DNA from: Neospora caninum Liverpool
Taxonomy: Eukaryota > Apicomplexa > Conoidasida > Eucoccidiorida > Sarcocystidae
DNA length: 64,000 nucleotides
Reading direction: 5' to 3'
NCBI RefSeq assembly: GCF_000208865.1
Contig: NC_018391.1
Coordinates: 434,001 to 498,000, forward strand
Shown here: piece after piece, positions 21,111 through 32,749 of the stretch
Numbering within the stretch: the first letter of the stretch is position 1
How the letters are laid out: every line of letters begins with the position of its first letter
Position numbers and translations under genes: made by a program
Notes under the pieces: generated by a model
Seen by the model: only the letters and a program-made list of their open reading frames with translations
Databases searched by the model: none
What the model was told of the DNA's origin: nothing

Positions 21111-23874
21111 AAAACGTATAGGAATTTGCGAATGCACCGATGAGGCTCTCGATGAAAACCTAGACCGTTTCTCTGTGGATCCTGAGGGTGTATGTCCTCC
21201 GTTTCTTTCAGTGTTTTTTCTGGACTGTACTTGAGTCTTGAACGGCGTGTGTCTCCTGCTCTCGGCCATGCCAGCATCCGCGTGTGTGCTTTTCCTCATG
21301 CAATTAGATCGTGCGTCCGTTTCTCACAAAGTGCGTCTTCGAGAGAGGGGTTTTTCTCGATCGCCGAGAGGGTTCGCTTACGCATTTCTTCTTTCTTTTT
21401 CGATTGAGAGCGTCTCTTTTCCAGCTGGCGGGAAGTCCTCCAACGACGGCGACAGCAGCTGCATGCGTGGTGGAACCAGCCAGGGACGCGAGCGCTCCTC
21501 GAAAGCCCATCAAAGAGAAGAGAGAACGAACGGCGAGAGAGACAGCCGGAGGGTCGGGCCGATGCGCATCCGCGCGCGGAGACGCAGCCGAGTCTCGAGG
21601 GTGACGGAGAGACGAGCGAAGGATCACGACACGGTGGGGGAGTGCAAAGCGCGTCTGAGACGGAAGCGCAGCAGGGAGACACCGACGAATTCATCGTTTT
21701 CGACGAAGGCCCAGAGGGCTCTCAGGAGCCGGCAGGACCGGCAGAAAACGTGCCGAAAGAGAGCGGAGAAGCGCAGCCAGAAGAGAGCGATCCGGACGAA
21801 GTGGAGCGGCGTCTTCTTCTCGAACGCGAACCTCTCCCGACAAGCAAAGCTGGGTTTTCAAAACACCCGAAATTCGTTCTCGCCTCCATGGTAAGACAGT
21901 GTTTCGTTGGGCCTTCTCTCAGGCTCCGTCTCCCTCGTCTTTGTCTCCAGTGCCTTTGCAGTTTCACCTCCTGTGTAGCCGCCCCCGCGTCCTCTCTTTT
22001 CGTTTGAAGCGTCTCACAACGCGCGTCTGTTTTCGTCCGCGGATATGCGTTTCTCTCGATGCCGCTCGCACTCTCGCCCCCGTTTTGCGTGCAGCTACGG
22101 CCCTCAGAGTACTTGCCGCCTGGAACGCGCCCCGCGGCTTTCTTCCAGGGCGAACTCGTCTATTTGCGCCGCGACGTTTCCTCGCTGAAAACGGAGCGTC
22201 AGTGGAGCCGCGAGGGTCGGCGTCTCCGCGCAGGCGTCACGCCGCTGCGAGTTGTCTTCAGGCGAAATCTCGCCTCCCAAGGGCGTCAGCTGGGAGAACC
22301 AAACAGCCGGCGAGGCGGCGGAAGTCGCTCGCAGTGGCTAAACCCGATCCTGCAACAAGAAGGGAGAGAAGAAGAGAGACGCGCGAGACGAGAAGAGAGA
22401 GGGACAGGAGACGGGCGGAGCGTGGATCGCGTGACGCTTGGGCTCTACGGCGAGTGGCAAACGGAGGGAAAGCCGCCGCCGCGCGTGGAAGACGGTCGTC
22501 TCCCTGACAACGGCCACGGCAACATCGAAGTGGGGAACCTGGTAAGGCGAGAGTCGGAGGGAAACACAGGAGAGAAGGCCAGTGGATCTCGGCGCGGCGC
22601 CAGCAGGGGTTGCCGAGTCGCCAGCACGATATTTCAGGGGGCGTGTGGTGTCAGGTCCAGGGATGGACGAGGTTTTCCTCGCCTCGCGCTGCCTCTACGT
22701 TTCAGGGTTTTGCCACGGAGACATGCCGCTGAAGACTTCAACGAAGAAGCGTTCCAAAGGTCCTTCGATCGCGTTTTTGCGTCTGCACGCGCACACGTTC
22801 AAAAGCTCAGCCATCCCCCGTTTTCCTCACTCGGCAGTCTCGCGTGGGGCACGAGAATCGACAACTTGACGCAGAGAGAGATCCGTGTGCAGAGACATGA
22901 GTAGAAATGTTAAACTACCGTGTAAAAAAACGATACAGATACCCTTATGGGGACGTGCACCACACATGCGCGTGTGAATCCACCTAGGCAAATCTTTGCA
23001 GTACACATGTGTCGATATCTCAGTGCCTCCATATATATATATATATGCTCGCCTGTTCACGCGTTTGCGGGTCTACGTCGCCAGACACGTACAAAAGTAT
23101 GCGCGCGTACGTGTCTCCCTCTCTATCTTTATTTATTGTATGTGTATGTACGACTGCTTGCACGCATTGAAATCTCTCGTCTTGACGGCTGGCCTCAGGA
23201 GCAGAGAGGTAGAGCCTGCAGTATCTCACGATAATATTAGATCGCGTCTTTCTGTTCAAGCGATCCGCTTTCGCGGGCGTGTGGCGATTTGTCTGAGGCT
23301 TCGCTGTTCCTCTGCGTTCTCTCTGAACGTTTTTCGCTTCGAGTCCCTCTCTGTGTTGTCTCTGTGGCCTTTGTTATCTTTGGCGTCTTTGCCGTTTCAG
23401 GGGCCAGTTCCGATCGGCGCCGTCCACATCTCCCTCGCGGACTTTCGCTGCTCGGGATGTCCGTCGCTGTCTCCCGCGGGCAAGCAGGCGACGCCGCTGA
23501 GTGCCGCGAGTCTCGGCGGCGCTTTGGTGGCAGCCGCTGCGAAATGCGGAGTGGAATTCCGACCCGCAGTCGTCGCCTTTGAACGCAAGACAGGCTCCGG
23601 TCTCGCCGCGGGCTCCGCCGGCTGGATCCCCGTGCGCGACGGGGTTGTGGTGCTTGAGGCGGACGAGGCGCGCGTGCGCGCAGCTTGGCGAGAGGAACGG
23701 GAGAAGCGCGAAGCGGCGTGGGAGCGGAGGCGCCGAAAGAAAGAAGAGCGCGAGAGAGAAGACGGCCTGCGGAAATGGCGGGTTCTGTGTCGGGCATTGC
23801 TCTTCTGGAAGGAAAGGGAGGAGGACGAGCGGCGGGAGAAGGGACGAAGCCGACCCGAAGGCGAACGCGTGTGA
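15315..23874 (+). CDS. RAD4: Rad4/XPC nucleotide-excision-repair protein, 7 exons
   Basis: Homologue of XPC/Rad4, which finds distorted DNA in the nucleus and starts nucleotide excision repair. Exons 15315-16256, 17024-17398, 17604-17694, 18205-20782, 21425-21890, 22095-22541 and 23401-23874 join in phase to about 1790 aa. The transglutaminase-like domain is in pieces: [19 protein letters not shown] (440), [19 protein letters not shown] (about 577) and [10 protein letters not shown] (about 1322). Roughly 730 residues of Ser/Arg/Glu-rich sequence lie between the last two. Beta-hairpin domain 1 follows: [33 protein letters not shown] and [18 protein letters not shown]. Then [15 protein letters not shown] and GHGNIEV (BHD2), and [10 protein letters not shown] with [10 protein letters not shown] (BHD3, about 1634-1710). 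The C-terminus is a charged helix. Family proteins are usually 750-950 aa; the excess is low-complexity insert plus a Ser-rich N-terminus. The N-terminal boundary is the least certain part. Confidence 0.93.
15670..15826 (+). repeat. Poly-serine coding run (TCT/TCC/TCG codons)
   Basis: Within exon 1 of the Rad4/XPC gene: a near-continuous Ser run of about 45-50 residues made from pyrimidine codons. It is the source of long Arg/Lys-rich shadow ORFs on the other strand. Confidence 0.85.
17908..17992. repeat. (TA)n array in Rad4/XPC intron 3
   Basis: Pure AT run with three TATG interruptions, in the intron 17695-18204. Confidence 0.9.
18317..18412 (+). repeat. 15-bp tandem repeat coding SSLPS
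   Basis: About six copies of a TCTTCCTCTCTCCCT-type unit early in exon 4 of Rad4/XPC, giving a SSLPS peptide repeat inside the transglutaminase-like region. Confidence 0.8.
20935..21115. repeat. Long TATG/(TA)n array with ACGTGTACA units in Rad4/XPC intron 4
   Basis: GTAT units, then AT runs punctuated twice by ACGTGTAC, then more AT. It lies in the intron 20783-21424. Self-complementary runs this long can form cruciform or slipped structures. Confidence 0.9.
23029..23046. repeat. (TA)n short array in Rad4/XPC intron 6
   Basis: Short AT run in the intron 22542-23400. Confidence 0.85.
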
Positions 23875-26205
23875 CCCGAAACACGGGCAAGGTGCGGTTG
23901 GGAAAAACGCGAGAAGGAGGCGGCGCAGGGGACCGTGCCTAGCGGCGTGGTGCCCGAGAGAGATAGAGAGAGCAGAGAAAGAAGGCAAAGAGACAGCAAG
24001 CACGGACAGAAAGCAAAGAGAGAAAGGCGCTGACACGAGCGAGGTCAGGGTCTGTGAAGCGCCGATCGTCTCTGCTGCGTGGCGGCGAAGCGAATCGAAA
24101 ACTGCCGAGGAGCGAGGGAGGAGACGAGCTGAAGAGAGAGTGTGCAGGCAAAGGAGAGATGGGTTCGCAACAAAGAACAGAGCGCGGAAGCGGCGCAGAC
24201 AGGAGAGTGAAGAGAAGAAAGGAAACGCGGGGTTCAGGCGAGCGAGGAAAAGATAGAGAATGTGAGAAGAAAGGCGTTTGAAAGCGCGGGTAGAGCACTA
24301 CGGACACGAAAGGAGAGAAGGCGAAAAAGGCTAGTTTCTCTCAGGGAAGAGACACAGAGAGAGGACACGCAAATTTCGGCAGGAGAAGCCAGGCGTGTGT
24401 GTGTCCGTTGAAGCGCGTTTTCGAGGTGGTGTGCTGTGTCCAAGCGTTGCTCATCTCAAAACAGTTCATATACATTTTTCCGTAACCCCCTGAAAACCGC
24501 ACTCTATGTTCGCTCCGTTCTTCGCTGCACTGTCTTCTCGCACTCTAAACTTCACCAGTTTCTGTCGGTGTCGCCGCCTCGCCGGCGCCATCTCGGGTTT
24601 CTTCTCGCTTCCCGTTTTCGCTGTTTCGCCTCTCCCCTCTTCCTCCATTTCCTCTTTTTCCTCTCTTTCAGTGAGTGTGTGTATCTGGATCCACATCGCG
24701 CTTTGTGTATCTCCATGCACACTTCATGCCTTTACCCGAATGTTCTACGTGCACCAAAGGCAGCGCCCCATAGTCTCTTACATGTTGAATCGAGCCGACG
24801 ACCGAAACACAGGCGCCGACACTGTAGACTGGACGCTGAGCGCATTCATCAGCCTGTACACACATTTTTGGGTCGGAAACGCGTTTATTCTGAAAGAGCC
24901 GTTCGTCGGTCTCCCCAAGCCTGTGGGGCAACACGGGGTACGCTTCCTTGAAACTCGGGACGCTACGTAAGCGTCCCCGCAGTGGTCAGCGCTCGTTTCC
25001 ACGGACGAGGTTTGTGAACAAATGGAATCAGTCTGATCTAAGAGCACAGCACCTACGGCTAGAACGGCTGCGACAGACTTTGTCGGCGTGTGAACCCGCA
25101 TAGCAGAGCTGCAAATTCCAAGATCCGTTGGAAGAATAACGCACCCCTCACTGCCTCAGGAGGTTCCTGGAATCGGCTCTATAAGAACGCAACCGCAAAC
25201 GCATGCTTGGTGGCGGCTGAGGCCTGGTCGGCGATTTTGTTGGCGATTCCTTGGCTGCGTTTGCTCTTGTCTGCTCTTCTATGAAGGGTAAGCGTTTGCT
25301 CTTGTCTGCTTCTCTTTGAAGGGTAAAAGAGGGGCGCAGCTCTTTCCGACACGAGGAGCGAATCGGACCTTTTCTTTCCGGAGGCGACTCGCCTGCACGC
25401 CGGGGTGTAGCTACACTTGCCGATTCGGTTTCTCGACCGTGTGGCGGGTGGTGCCTGGACACGCGCTCGGCGGTGTGGAGAGGGAAAGAAGGAAGAAGGA
25501 AGGCAGACGAGGGCCGAAACGGAAGTCCGACGAGTCGGCACTGCTGCGACGCCTTGAGTTTGGCAAGAAAAAACTGTGGACGGGGATCGCGGACACCCCG
25601 CGAACGCACGAAAGTTGCAGCAAAAAGGAAAGCACTCGATACGAGTGGATAAAATGCGATGGAAAGGACGAAAAAAAGTACGCGCCACCCTTCGCGAACG
25701 TTTACCTCTTTCACGGATGTTGCGCTCAAAGCCTCCTCCCGGAGAGATCCGTTTAAAGCAGACTGCACGCACATCATCGGTGTGTGGAACCGGCGCCCTC
25801 GGTTGCGCCTCCCCGATATGAACGATTCCCGCCCCAAAAGTTCTCCCCCTGGAGACAGCAGAAAGTGTTCTGGGACGTCCTTTCGCCGCGAGCTTTGGAG
25901 AACGATGGCAGAAACCGCCAATCACCCCTCTCCCTTCTTCTCCGTGCGTTCCCGTACGGTTTCACGCCTCGACGGCGCACGACGAGCGCTTCACTGTCTC
26001 GCACGCCCGCACCTGACTCTCTGTGCGTCTTGGCTGCTTGGTCTCGGCGGTCGAGTCCCTGCTCCACGACCTGTGCTTCCCGCCCCTTGTTTCTCCCCGT
26101 TGGCCGCCGGGTTTCTGTTCCGCTGTCTGTGTCTGGCCCTCGCGAGACGTGTGTCTCCATCGTTCCTTTTCCCCGTGGCGCGTGTCTCCTCTGCGTTTGC
26201 TCGTC
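23875..26205. other. Convergent spacer downstream of Rad4/XPC
   Basis: About 2.3 kb between two convergent genes. It begins purine-rich (23880-24300) and then becomes mixed. A 171-codon plus-strand ORF ending at 24951 starts with GTG and has no motif. I see no defensible gene. A short direct repeat lies at about 25264-25323, where a segment with the core AAGGGTAAGCGTTTGCTC/AAGGGTAAAAG is repeated. Confidence 0.55.
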
Positions 26206-28236
26206 CTACCGACGCGCCTCGGGCTGACTCCGCAGCTGGGCCTCCAGAGCGGCGACTTTCTTTTCGAGGAGATCGCTGTACTTGCTCATGTCTTCCGCGT
26301 AGTTTTTGACGGAATCGTAGCTGCGCTGCACGTCCCGCAGATCCGCGTGAGCCTGCTGAACGTCCTCGAGGAGCTCTTCGTTTCGCTGCCGGAGAGCGCC
26401 CGTCGCGGCGACTTCGTCAGACATTTTCCCTTCGCTGATCCTCAGACGCTCACGCAGCAGCCCCACGTCGCCCTCGACCGCTTGCAGTTTACTCGAGAGC
26501 GCGCGCTTCTCCGCCTGCGCCTGCTGCAAACGCTTCTCGGCTTCCATGGCCGCGATCTCGGCCTCCAGCGCGCTCGGCAGCGCAGCGGCCGCGGGGACCG
26601 CCGCCGCGGGGCCAGGCTTCGCAGCCGCGCGCGGCGGCGTGGACGGCGCCTCTGGCCCGCGAAAGTGTTGGGGCGAGAAGAACGCGGCCGCCCCAGCTCC
26701 GTGCGGCGCGGCGGGCAACGCCACGTACGTCGAGCTTCCTCCAACAGGGTCGGCCGTGGACAGCAGCGGAAGGACCAGGGGCTGCGCGCCTTTCTCGCCG
26801 CCGGGGAAGAGCATTCCAGGCGGGACGTTCGCTGCTCCTGGAGGTGCGCCGGCTTGGCCGAGGGCGCTCGAGGCCAGTTCGCGTTCCATCGAGGCGTTTG
26901 CCGCGCGCAGCCGCTGCAGCGCAGGGTACAGCTCCTCGATCTCTTGCTTCAGAGCGCGGGTTTCCTTTTGGAGCTCGCGCGTGGTCTTGTGCGCCTGGCC
27001 GCGCCGAATAGCCTCCACCCGCGTGTTGAGCGCCTTGAGACTGTTTGCGCGCGCCTTGAGGTCGTCCAGGGCCGAAGGCTTTTCTTTCGCGCCTTTTCCG
27101 GCGCCGCCCGCAGCGCCTGGCTTGCCGTCGATCCATTCGTTCGGCGCAATGAGATCACCCTTCGCCTTGGCGCCTTGACCGCCCGGCACCCAGCCCGGCA
27201 CGCGACTGCGCACAACTCGCCACGTGACGTACGCCACGACGAAGCTGACGAACAAGTTCAACGCGATGGAGCCGGCGGGCGTCCTGACTGCTTGCGCAAC
27301 CAGCCGCTGGACGCTCCCGTTCGCGAGTCCGCGCTTTCTGCCGCCGTCCGTGCCACCTCGACCGGCTCCGTGGCCTTCGGCGCGCAGGGCCCGACCGCGC
27401 TGCAGGGCGGTCGTCAAGTTCCGCCCCGCCGGCACGTGGCTGTCGGCGTCTGCTGGCGGGACGGGAGCAACCCCCCCGTCCCGCCGGTCGCCCCGCCGGT
27501 CGCCCGCGTCTCCAGGACGGTCGCGCGCGTTGTCTTGGGCTGCCGAATCGCCCGAGACCGCTCTCGCGCCGTCCTGAGGCGCCTGTCCAGAGTGGCGAGT
27601 CGTGCGCGCTGAAGCTTCCAGTCGGACCAGAGAAGAAAGGAACGCGCGGGGCTTGGCCAACTTGCTGAGGCGGCCGCGGCCTGAGCGCCGCCGCAGCGCC
27701 CGCAAGTCGCGGTTCGCCCTCACTGCGGCGGCGCTGGCGAGAGGAACAACCACATCTTCTGCGGCAGCTCGGCCGTTGTGGTCCTGCGCACGTTCAGGAT
27801 CCTCGGATATCGTGGAGTTGTCGGCAGAGTCCTCGGCAGAGTCCTCGGCAGGCTCGTCGGCTTCGAGCGTCGGCGTGCGCGACAGATCCGAGCTGGCCTC
27901 TGCGACAAGCCGCACGGAAATCGGTCGGTTCGGTTGCGAAATCGCTCGCAAGCGTTCTACGGGGCCCTCGGAGGGGAAGGAGAAAGAGAAGAGAAAAACC
28001 AAGGCCAGGAAGGAACCCGAGAACGCGAAGAGGAAAGACCGAGAAACGCGGCGCGTGCTCCGGAAAAGCCCGTGCCGACGAAACGCGTGCCCCGAGGGGA
28101 AAAAGGTGTCGGCAGCGCTCTGGAGATCTGAGGCGCCACACGAATACGAAAGAGTCGGGGAAGGCGAGAAACGACGAGGCACAACAGAAGGTGAAGACGA
28201 AGAAGGTGAAAAAGACGAATACTGCGGAGGATCCAT
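26206..28236 (-). CDS. Coccidian membrane/secreted coiled-coil protein, single exon
   Basis: Not assigned to a known family. A 676-codon ORF opens at ATG 28236 with A at -3. Residues 1-65 are Ser/Pro-rich. A hydrophobic segment at about 67-88 (SFLFAFSGSFLALVFLF) could be a recessed signal anchor, as in some dense-granule and other secretory proteins of these parasites. A second hydrophobic segment at about 315-335 (SIALNLFVSFVVAYVTW) ends in Arg-rich residues and would span a membrane. Residues 365-450 and 545-675 have heptad-like Leu/Ala/Glu/Arg patterns (coiled coils), split by a Pro/Gly/Ala-rich linker. It contains RLVAE at about 108, 20 residues after the first hydrophobic segment. Localisation to the secretory route is inference; a mitochondrial or ER membrane protein is the alternative. 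The neighbours give no functional hint. Confidence 0.82.
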   Translation of the reverse strand: MDPPQYSSFSPSSSSPSVVPRRFSPSPTLSYSCGASDLQSAADTFFPSGHAFRRHGLFRSTRRVSRSFLFAFSGSFLALVFLFSFSFPSEGPVERLRAISQPNRPISVRLVAEASSDLSRTPTLEADEPAEDSAEDSADNSTISEDPERAQDHNGRAAAEDVVVPLASAAAVRANRDLRALRRRSGRGRLSKLAKPRAFLSSLVRLEASARTTRHSGQAPQDGARAVSGDSAAQDNARDRPGDAGDRRGDRRDGGVAPVPPADADSHVPAGRNLTTALQRGRALRAEGHGAGRGGTDGGRKRGLANGSVQRLVAQAVRTPAGSIALNLFVSFVVAYVTWRVVRSRVPGWVPGGQGAKAKGDLIAPNEWIDGKPGAAGGAGKGAKEKPSALDDLKARANSLKALNTRVEAIRRGQAHKTTRELQKETRALKQEIEELYPALQRLRAANASMERELASSALGQAGAPPGAANVPPGMLFPGGEKGAQPLVLPLLSTADPVGGSSTYVALPAAPHGAGAAAFFSPQHFRGPEAPSTPPRAAAKPGPAAAVPAAAALPSALEAEIAAMEAEKRLQQAQAEKRALSSKLQAVEGDVGLLRERLRISEGKMSDEVAATGALRQRNEELLEDVQQAHADLRDVQRSYDSVKNYAEDMSKYSDLLEKKVAALEAQLRSQPEARR

Positions 28237-29809
28237 TGTCAGACGAGGCCTACGCCTCTGAGGATCATCTGGGTGACGGGGGGGAGACTTCCTCGTTCAT
28301 GGCTACGAAGAACAGAACTGCAGCCTCCACATTCCCCACCTTTGTACCTTCTCTCCTTTTCGACGGGGTATGACAGGTAACCTCTCGGGCACAAAATTCA
28401 TGTGCACGTCTCCACTACCGTCGGAGCAGAAATTGACTAACAGCAGACCAGAAAGCTGCCACTGTCGTGTCGCCTCACAGCGCCGCGCAGTATCATCGCG
28501 TGCCTCGAGCAGACGAGCGTTGCCAGGCCATGTCCGGGATACAGTTCTTCGGGAGTTCTGATGTTCGAGTTCCAAACCCTTGAGTGGCTATTCGATACGA
28601 TGCGAAAGACAAGAGCCTCGAAGGTGTAAAAAGTCGTCTCTCAGAGAAACGACTTTCCCCAGCTGATCCTGTTCTCGATCCCCGGCACACAGGGACAGCC
28701 CGGCGGCGACGGAACTCTCTCTCGAGGCCGCGCGCACACCACGGCGTGCGCAGGGGGAGAGCCTCGCCCGCATCGCCCTGCGGTCCGAGACGTTCATTTT
28801 CCGGCAAAGTTCTTTCAAATTTCTCCTTTCGTTGCTCCCGACCCCTTATGCCTACTCCACGTCTGCTGGCTTTCACTAGAAGAAGGGCCGAAATCCGACT
28901 TTGGGAACCACTGCACGGCCTCGGCGCGACGGGGCGGGTCTTTTTCCGCGCGCTGTCGCGCGCGGAAAAGCTACGAAGACAACCCCGCGAAGCGCCTGCA
29001 AGTCGTAGCCAGTTTCAGCTTTTTCGTCTGCGTAGTTGCAGTGGTTCTGCTGTTTCGCGGAGTATCTCGACTGCATCCGCGCAAGGGTTACTGGCTCTAG
29101 GCTGCCTTCTGACGTCAGGTCCTCGTAAGACGAGAGAAAACGAGTCTGAAGCCGAGCGCCATACTCCGTGTGGGACTCGATACGAACGTACACTGGGCGC
29201 GAGCACACGCAGCCACACGCCGCAAAAAGAGTGACGGCCGGAAAAGAACTCCCAACCGCGTACGCCGCAAAAGTGTGGCGGATTCCGTGTCTAGGTAAAG
29301 AAGACGACACTTCACAAATCGAACAGGTCACATCTCACAAAGTTGACGCGCCTTCACGGATCAGTTGGTCATGCAAGGATCTTCGGAAGGGGCGTGGTGA
29401 CGAGGATTCACTGATGTGACGGTCAACGAGGTACATGCGGTTCTGGGACGCGTAAAAAGCCCAAACAGGTGTGGGTCCCCGAACTTTCACGCACGGAGAA
29501 AGGCATCCCCCTCGAAGTCTCTGAGCATTTTGGTACTGCTTGCTCGAAACATCTTCTCGGGTGGACAGCCGGTGGATCGAATTTGTCCCTGAGGCGATTT
29601 GTGGTGATTTCTCTAGGGAACGGAGAAACTCGGCCAGCCCGGATGCAGGCATGGGCAGGAACGCGTCAGCTGTTTTGCCTTGGATGCAACGATTCGCTGA
29701 AGGTTCCTCGAACCTCCCACTCGAGGGGACTTCTCAAACATCTCCCAACAATCCCTTGCCTCAGACGGCCATCGGCAGCCAGCAGCGTGTCCCGTCGAGT
29801 GGTTGAAAG
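28237..29809. other. Divergent spacer
   Basis: About 1.6 kb between the minus-strand membrane coiled-coil gene and the plus-strand unknown gene starting at 29810. A 216-codon plus-strand ORF (28584-29234) begins with GTG and a second (29540-29806) with TTG; neither can be joined convincingly to the downstream gene. An in-frame ATG at 29651 precedes a stop at 29807 in the same frame as the downstream exon, so an unrecognised 5' exon is possible. Confidence 0.45.
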
Positions 29810-32749
29810 ATGCTTGTCCTTCAGGAAGCGGTCACGCAGGCTCGACACACTGCGCTCCCTGTGTCCTGCAAATCACGTGCAGGAGAACCGTCTCGCGACG
29901 AAGGGGCCTCCGCGGCTGAGCCTTGTTCCGTCAGCTCTTCTGAAGCTGTGACCACTTCCGAAAGCGCGGCGAGAAACCCCCTCGGACACGGAAGCGGACT
30001 GTGCCGTTCCAGTGTTCACTCCGGAACTGTGGAAGCCGAGCAGGGCCCTCTCTGGTCTAGGGCTAAGCGGAAACCGAGCTTTCGGATCAGAGGTGAAGTT
30101 CCGTGCCACAGGAATGTCACTTGGAAGAAAAAGGACGCCTCTCGAGTACCAACGGCACACTGCCGTTCTGGACAAGAGGAACCAAATGTGAGGTCGCACC
30201 TGCGAAACATCGAAACTCTGCCGTCCAAAACACGTAATTATCGTCAGACTCGAGAAGCTCCAAAGAGAGTTGGTACGAATGGAGTCGGGTAGCCGAAAGT
30301 TCAAATGGAAGAATGCCGCCGTCAGCATTCGGCGCCAGTCCGCTTTGCAAACGCTGATGTATGCATTTCGGGCGCGGTGCGTTTAGATTCCAACACTTGC
30401 GTTCGCTGCGCACGTGTCGCCCGAGTCATTTCTGAGGGCTACGAAAGGCTATTAAGAGCTCTACAGTCCTCACGTTTGCCTGGACTTTCGTTTTCTTGTT
30501 ACCAGTACGCCATGCCTACCGTTGAACCCACCGTCTGTATCCTAAAAGATTGAGAGCTCGTGCAGCGCGATGGCAGCAAAGGCCAGGATATCTGCTCATC
30601 TTCGTGAAGTCACTAGCATGCTGCCAACGTCGCACTACTGAACAGCACGTACAAAAGGAGATAAACGAAAACAGTCAAACGACTGTTTCAATTTCTGGAG
30701 GAGCGTTATACCTTTCGGCTATGTGGTCCTGCCTTTATCTATTAGAAGCTGCCTGAAGGACCCACGAGTGAAGCCAAACTTCCATTGGACGAGGGCGCGA
30801 GAACAGAGGAATCGGATTGTAGCTTTAGGCAAGGTTTTCCCCCTAGAGCGGTGAGGACGTCCGATTTCCGAGGTTCTTCCGAGGATCACTCGGGAGAAGC
30901 CTGCGCGAGTAAAAGTGTTCATCCTTCCTCTCAAAAGCCAGAGAAAGCTGGACTCGCCCAGGAGGCAGAGAAACAGCCGACAATTGAGGAGCCTTTCGAT
31001 CGCAATCAGTGGAGAAAGACCAGTTGGAAAGACGTCATTCGTCGACAGGCCGCTGCTGGACTGGCGCCTCTGCCGTGCAACTCGCCAACCTCCTTCAACG
31101 ACGCTGAATACCGAAGAATTTTCTCTGCTCTCCCTCTAGAACCTGCACTGGCCGAAATGATCCAGGGCTCCGTGGAGCTTTTGGAGCACGCCCTGAAGCC
31201 GCTCTTAAATTGCCCAAAGACCAAGAAAGCGTGCAAAGACTGCGGACTCAGACCGGAGGCTCTGACCATTCCCATGTGAGTGGCTTCAAAACGCCGCCTT
31301 CATGGTGACTGAAGCGTTCAGTCGATCTGCGTGTCCGACACTACCTGAGCCGAACACCAGCCCAACAAGAAGACGCCTGGGATGTTTTAGAATTTCCACT
31401 GTGCTCGAGAAAAGGACACAGCAGCCAGCAGCTACAGACGTAAGATGGGTTCCATAAATACCTGCACGCTGACCGCATGCTCACTTTTAAAAACGTTCTG
31501 CAAAGCGGGGTCAGATCTGCTTTCTCCGGGGTTCTATATTTCACCAACGCATTCTTCCGATTCGGGTTGCCCGAGTCTCTTGTCGCGCGGAGACCAGGAA
31601 ACAAAGCGTTCTAGGGCGGATTCCGCGGAGCACCCGAGTCACCTGGATGTATGCGTTTGGTCTGTTTGCCGACAGGTTTGAGGACAAAATAACGACAAAA
31701 GACCGCCGCAGGCTTCACCGTCACTACCTTGAAACGGCACGGTTACATAGACAAAATCTCATGCGGGTATTACAGCTCCGGGAAGAAACACTCCGGATAG
31801 ATCATGAGGAGCAACTGCGTGCTGCGGAAGCAGACCTGGGGAAGGCTTTAGAACGTGAATCTGGGTACTCTGTTACTGACTCAAAGCCTCCCCAGCCAGG
31901 CGTTTCCACGAAATCGAGAAGCGAGGCACTGGTCCCCGAGCACCTCAGGGCGACAGTGGACCCTCATGTAATCAACAAGCAACGCCGATTGGAAGAAAAA
32001 CAGAAACAGGTATCCCCACGGGAAACCGATCGAACTCTTTGGAGTTCGGAGCACGCGTGAGAAGCTTTGGAATGAAGGAACGCACAAACGAGAGTGAATC
32101 GAAGGCAAAGATTCTGCCTCCCACGCAGTTGGCACCGAATCTCCGGCATACCTCGGCCATACTCACCAGCACACACACACACGCGACGCGACGGAGTGCA
32201 AACTTCGTGATTTTGCGTGTCGAGAACAAAACGAGCAGATTCCGGTGTTACCCGGTGGAGTTGACGCTCTAGGACCTGTGTTCAGCAATGCGCAGAGCGT
32301 AGGCTTCCCATAAAGTTGGTGAGCATATTCAGGCATTGTCCTGATCTCTCTAGTCCTTCCAGTGCACAGGCTAGATCTAAACTGGAGCGCTTCTTTAACA
32401 GAAAGAGGCGTCACATTCGGTAGTGTTTCTCTTCTAAGTTACCGTAGCCACTGTCTCTGTTCGACCGTTCGTCCAGCACACGGTTAAATTACACCGACGC
32501 TCTCTCAACCCGCGCAGTCCCCAAGAGGGTTAGAAACCCAAAGAGTGAGGGTGGATGCTGTTTGTGCGTCCACAGCTGAGAGCCGAACGTGAGACACGTC
32601 TGCTGAGAGTAAAGGAGCTCCAGAAACGGTTGGAGAATGACAGGGTCGGCCACATGAAGCGCGACCATGTCTCCGAACCGAATTCAGGCAAGAGCCTCGC
32701 TACAGCTAGACCGGCGCAGTCTCGGAAGCCAGCTGCTTTCGCTCGGTGA
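29810..32749 (+). CDS. Unknown protein with coiled-coil C-terminus, 4 exons
   Basis: Not recognised. Exons 29810-30187, 30746-31275, 31676-32009 and 32576-32749 join in phase to about 471 aa. Donors are GTGAGG, GTGAGT and GTATCC; acceptors are CTATTAG, GCCGACAG and GTCCACAG. Residues 1-190 are hydrophilic, Ser/Arg/Glu-rich and probably disordered. Residues 200-300 look folded: WKDVIRRQAAAGLAPLP, YRRIFSALPLEPALAEMI and a Cys-containing stretch, CPKTKKACKDCGL. From about residue 303 the protein is a charged helix/coiled coil (DRRRLHRHYLETARLH, RLEEKQKQLRAERETRLL) ending in a basic tail. The last three exons are well supported by phase and reading frame. The first exon, and so the start, is less sure and the gene may extend upstream. 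Confidence 0.6.

Noticed and set aside
21192..21407. Extra exon in Rad4/XPC between 20782 and 21425
   Set aside because: It has an acceptor but no donor in the needed phase; direct joining of 20782 to 21425 gives [20 protein letters not shown], which matches the family pattern.
24436..24951. 171-codon plus-strand ORF
   Set aside because: GTG start, mixed hydrophobic/basic composition, no motif or splice context; likely 3' flank sequence.
26023..27612. 529-codon plus-strand ORF
   Set aside because: Antisense of the membrane coiled-coil gene, whose minus-strand frame is longer, opens at a true ATG and shows heptads and hydrophobic segments.
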